Shown here: positions 63,401 to 64,000 of the stretch, one piece after another
How the letters are laid out: every line of letters begins with the position of its first letter
Numbering within the stretch: the stretch's first letter is position 1
Assembly (NCBI GenBank): GCA_963580285.1
Contig: OY757019.1
Span: 58,052,587-58,116,586 of the forward strand
Direction of reading: 5' to 3'
Source of the DNA: Lucinisca nassula
Lineage: Eukaryota; Mollusca; Bivalvia; Lucinida; Lucinidae
Length of the DNA stretch: 64,000 nt
The notes under the pieces: generated by a model
Seen by the model: the letters and a program-made list of their open reading frames with translations, nothing else
What the model was told of the DNA's origin: nothing
Database searches by the model: none
Position numbers and translations under genes: made by a program

Positions 63401-64000
63401 CATGGCTCAACGACTCCTTCTCCCTTGGCACCGCTCGAGTAAAAGAGATGCTTAGCAAATATTGTAGGTCTTGTCGTAAAACTCGCATAAAATTTCAATT
63501 AAACAACTGCGCTTCTTTTTGCGTACGCTCGCACGAATAATTTCCGTGAACTCTTGCATAGTTTATTGCTGTTCTAGGCCCAGTATTCAATCGTTCGACG
63601 CTGTTTCGTAATAAAATAAAGATTGATTGTATTTTAGAGTAAAAACATGTTGAAACTGACATATATGGGTTTCCATGGCAAACAAGTTGGTATGATGCTT
63701 TTAATGGCAATGCTTTCTTTATTCATCCGTCACTATGTTTGCTTGAACTATACTGGGAAATCCACTAGTGTATTCAGGGACGGTACAAAGGCTAGCTGTT
63801 GGGGGTCAACGTGATCTCAGTTATGTTGCTTGGGCCGTTACCTGTTCATTTTACTGAATTGCTAACTTGATGAGCAATCTGATCGAGCTGGGTAACTGTT
63901 CTTAGGTGGTTGATTCATTGAAGAAATAATGAAATTTTGCATAAAATCCTATGAACATAGCTGTTAGTAGCTATTCTTGAATGGGTCGGAAGCCGTGTTC
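63401..64000. other. No feature recognised
   Basis: No repeat family, exon or RNA gene recognised to the end of the window. Confidence 0.45.

Overview
This is eukaryotic, intergenic/intronic DNA, almost certainly from an invertebrate and most likely a lophotrochozoan (a bivalve mollusc is my best guess). The grounds are a posterior-class Hox homeodomain exon with a spliceosomal acceptor, tRNA-headed SINEs, a mariner copy and a very dense set of small non-autonomous transposons. The species call is inference. There are no operons, ribosome-binding sites, CRISPR arrays or rRNA genes.

Only two protein-coding traces hold up. (1) A minus-strand terminal exon at 11615-11928 encodes a complete Abd-B-like (Post1/Post2-type) homeodomain and ends in TAA. 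No first exon can be recognised anywhere in the 52 kb upstream of it, so most of the window is probably its intron or flanking DNA. (2) A dead mariner transposase lies at 38079-39185. All other open frames are short and mostly fall inside repeats.

The rest is layered repeats, named here with local labels only. SINE-1: about 290-300 bp, head GCCCCCGCCCAT, (AAAC)n tail, about 20 copies plus fragments. SINE-2, -3 and -4: tRNA-headed SINEs. HP-A: hairpin MITE with ends CGAAAACACGCCTATA. HP-B: the same core with ends related to CACGGACTTGTTAACATGA. C: TTAACCC-ended palindromic MITE. D: TTAAGGGGAATGGGAACACC MITE. E: TACAGTAAAATTCCGC MITE with a GTGGTCTTAAAGACCAC core. F, G, H, I, J, K: smaller families.

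Layout. 0-2 kb: a 315-bp satellite with a higher-order leader. 2-9 kb: scattered MITEs and SINE-1. 9.4-10.3 kb: a degenerate tandem block with inverted ends. 10.6-12.2 kb: the Hox exon, two hairpins downstream of its stop and a TTAA element just inside the intron. 13-27 kb: MITEs and microsatellites. 27-37 kb: HP, C, D and a 416-bp tandem duplication. 37.5-39.4 kb: a hairpin MITE split by SINE-1 and mariner. 40-63 kb: the younger SINE-1 subfamily, often nested in older elements with clean target-site duplications.

The elements do not act together as a pathway. What they record is an order of insertion, which can be read from nesting and target-site duplications.
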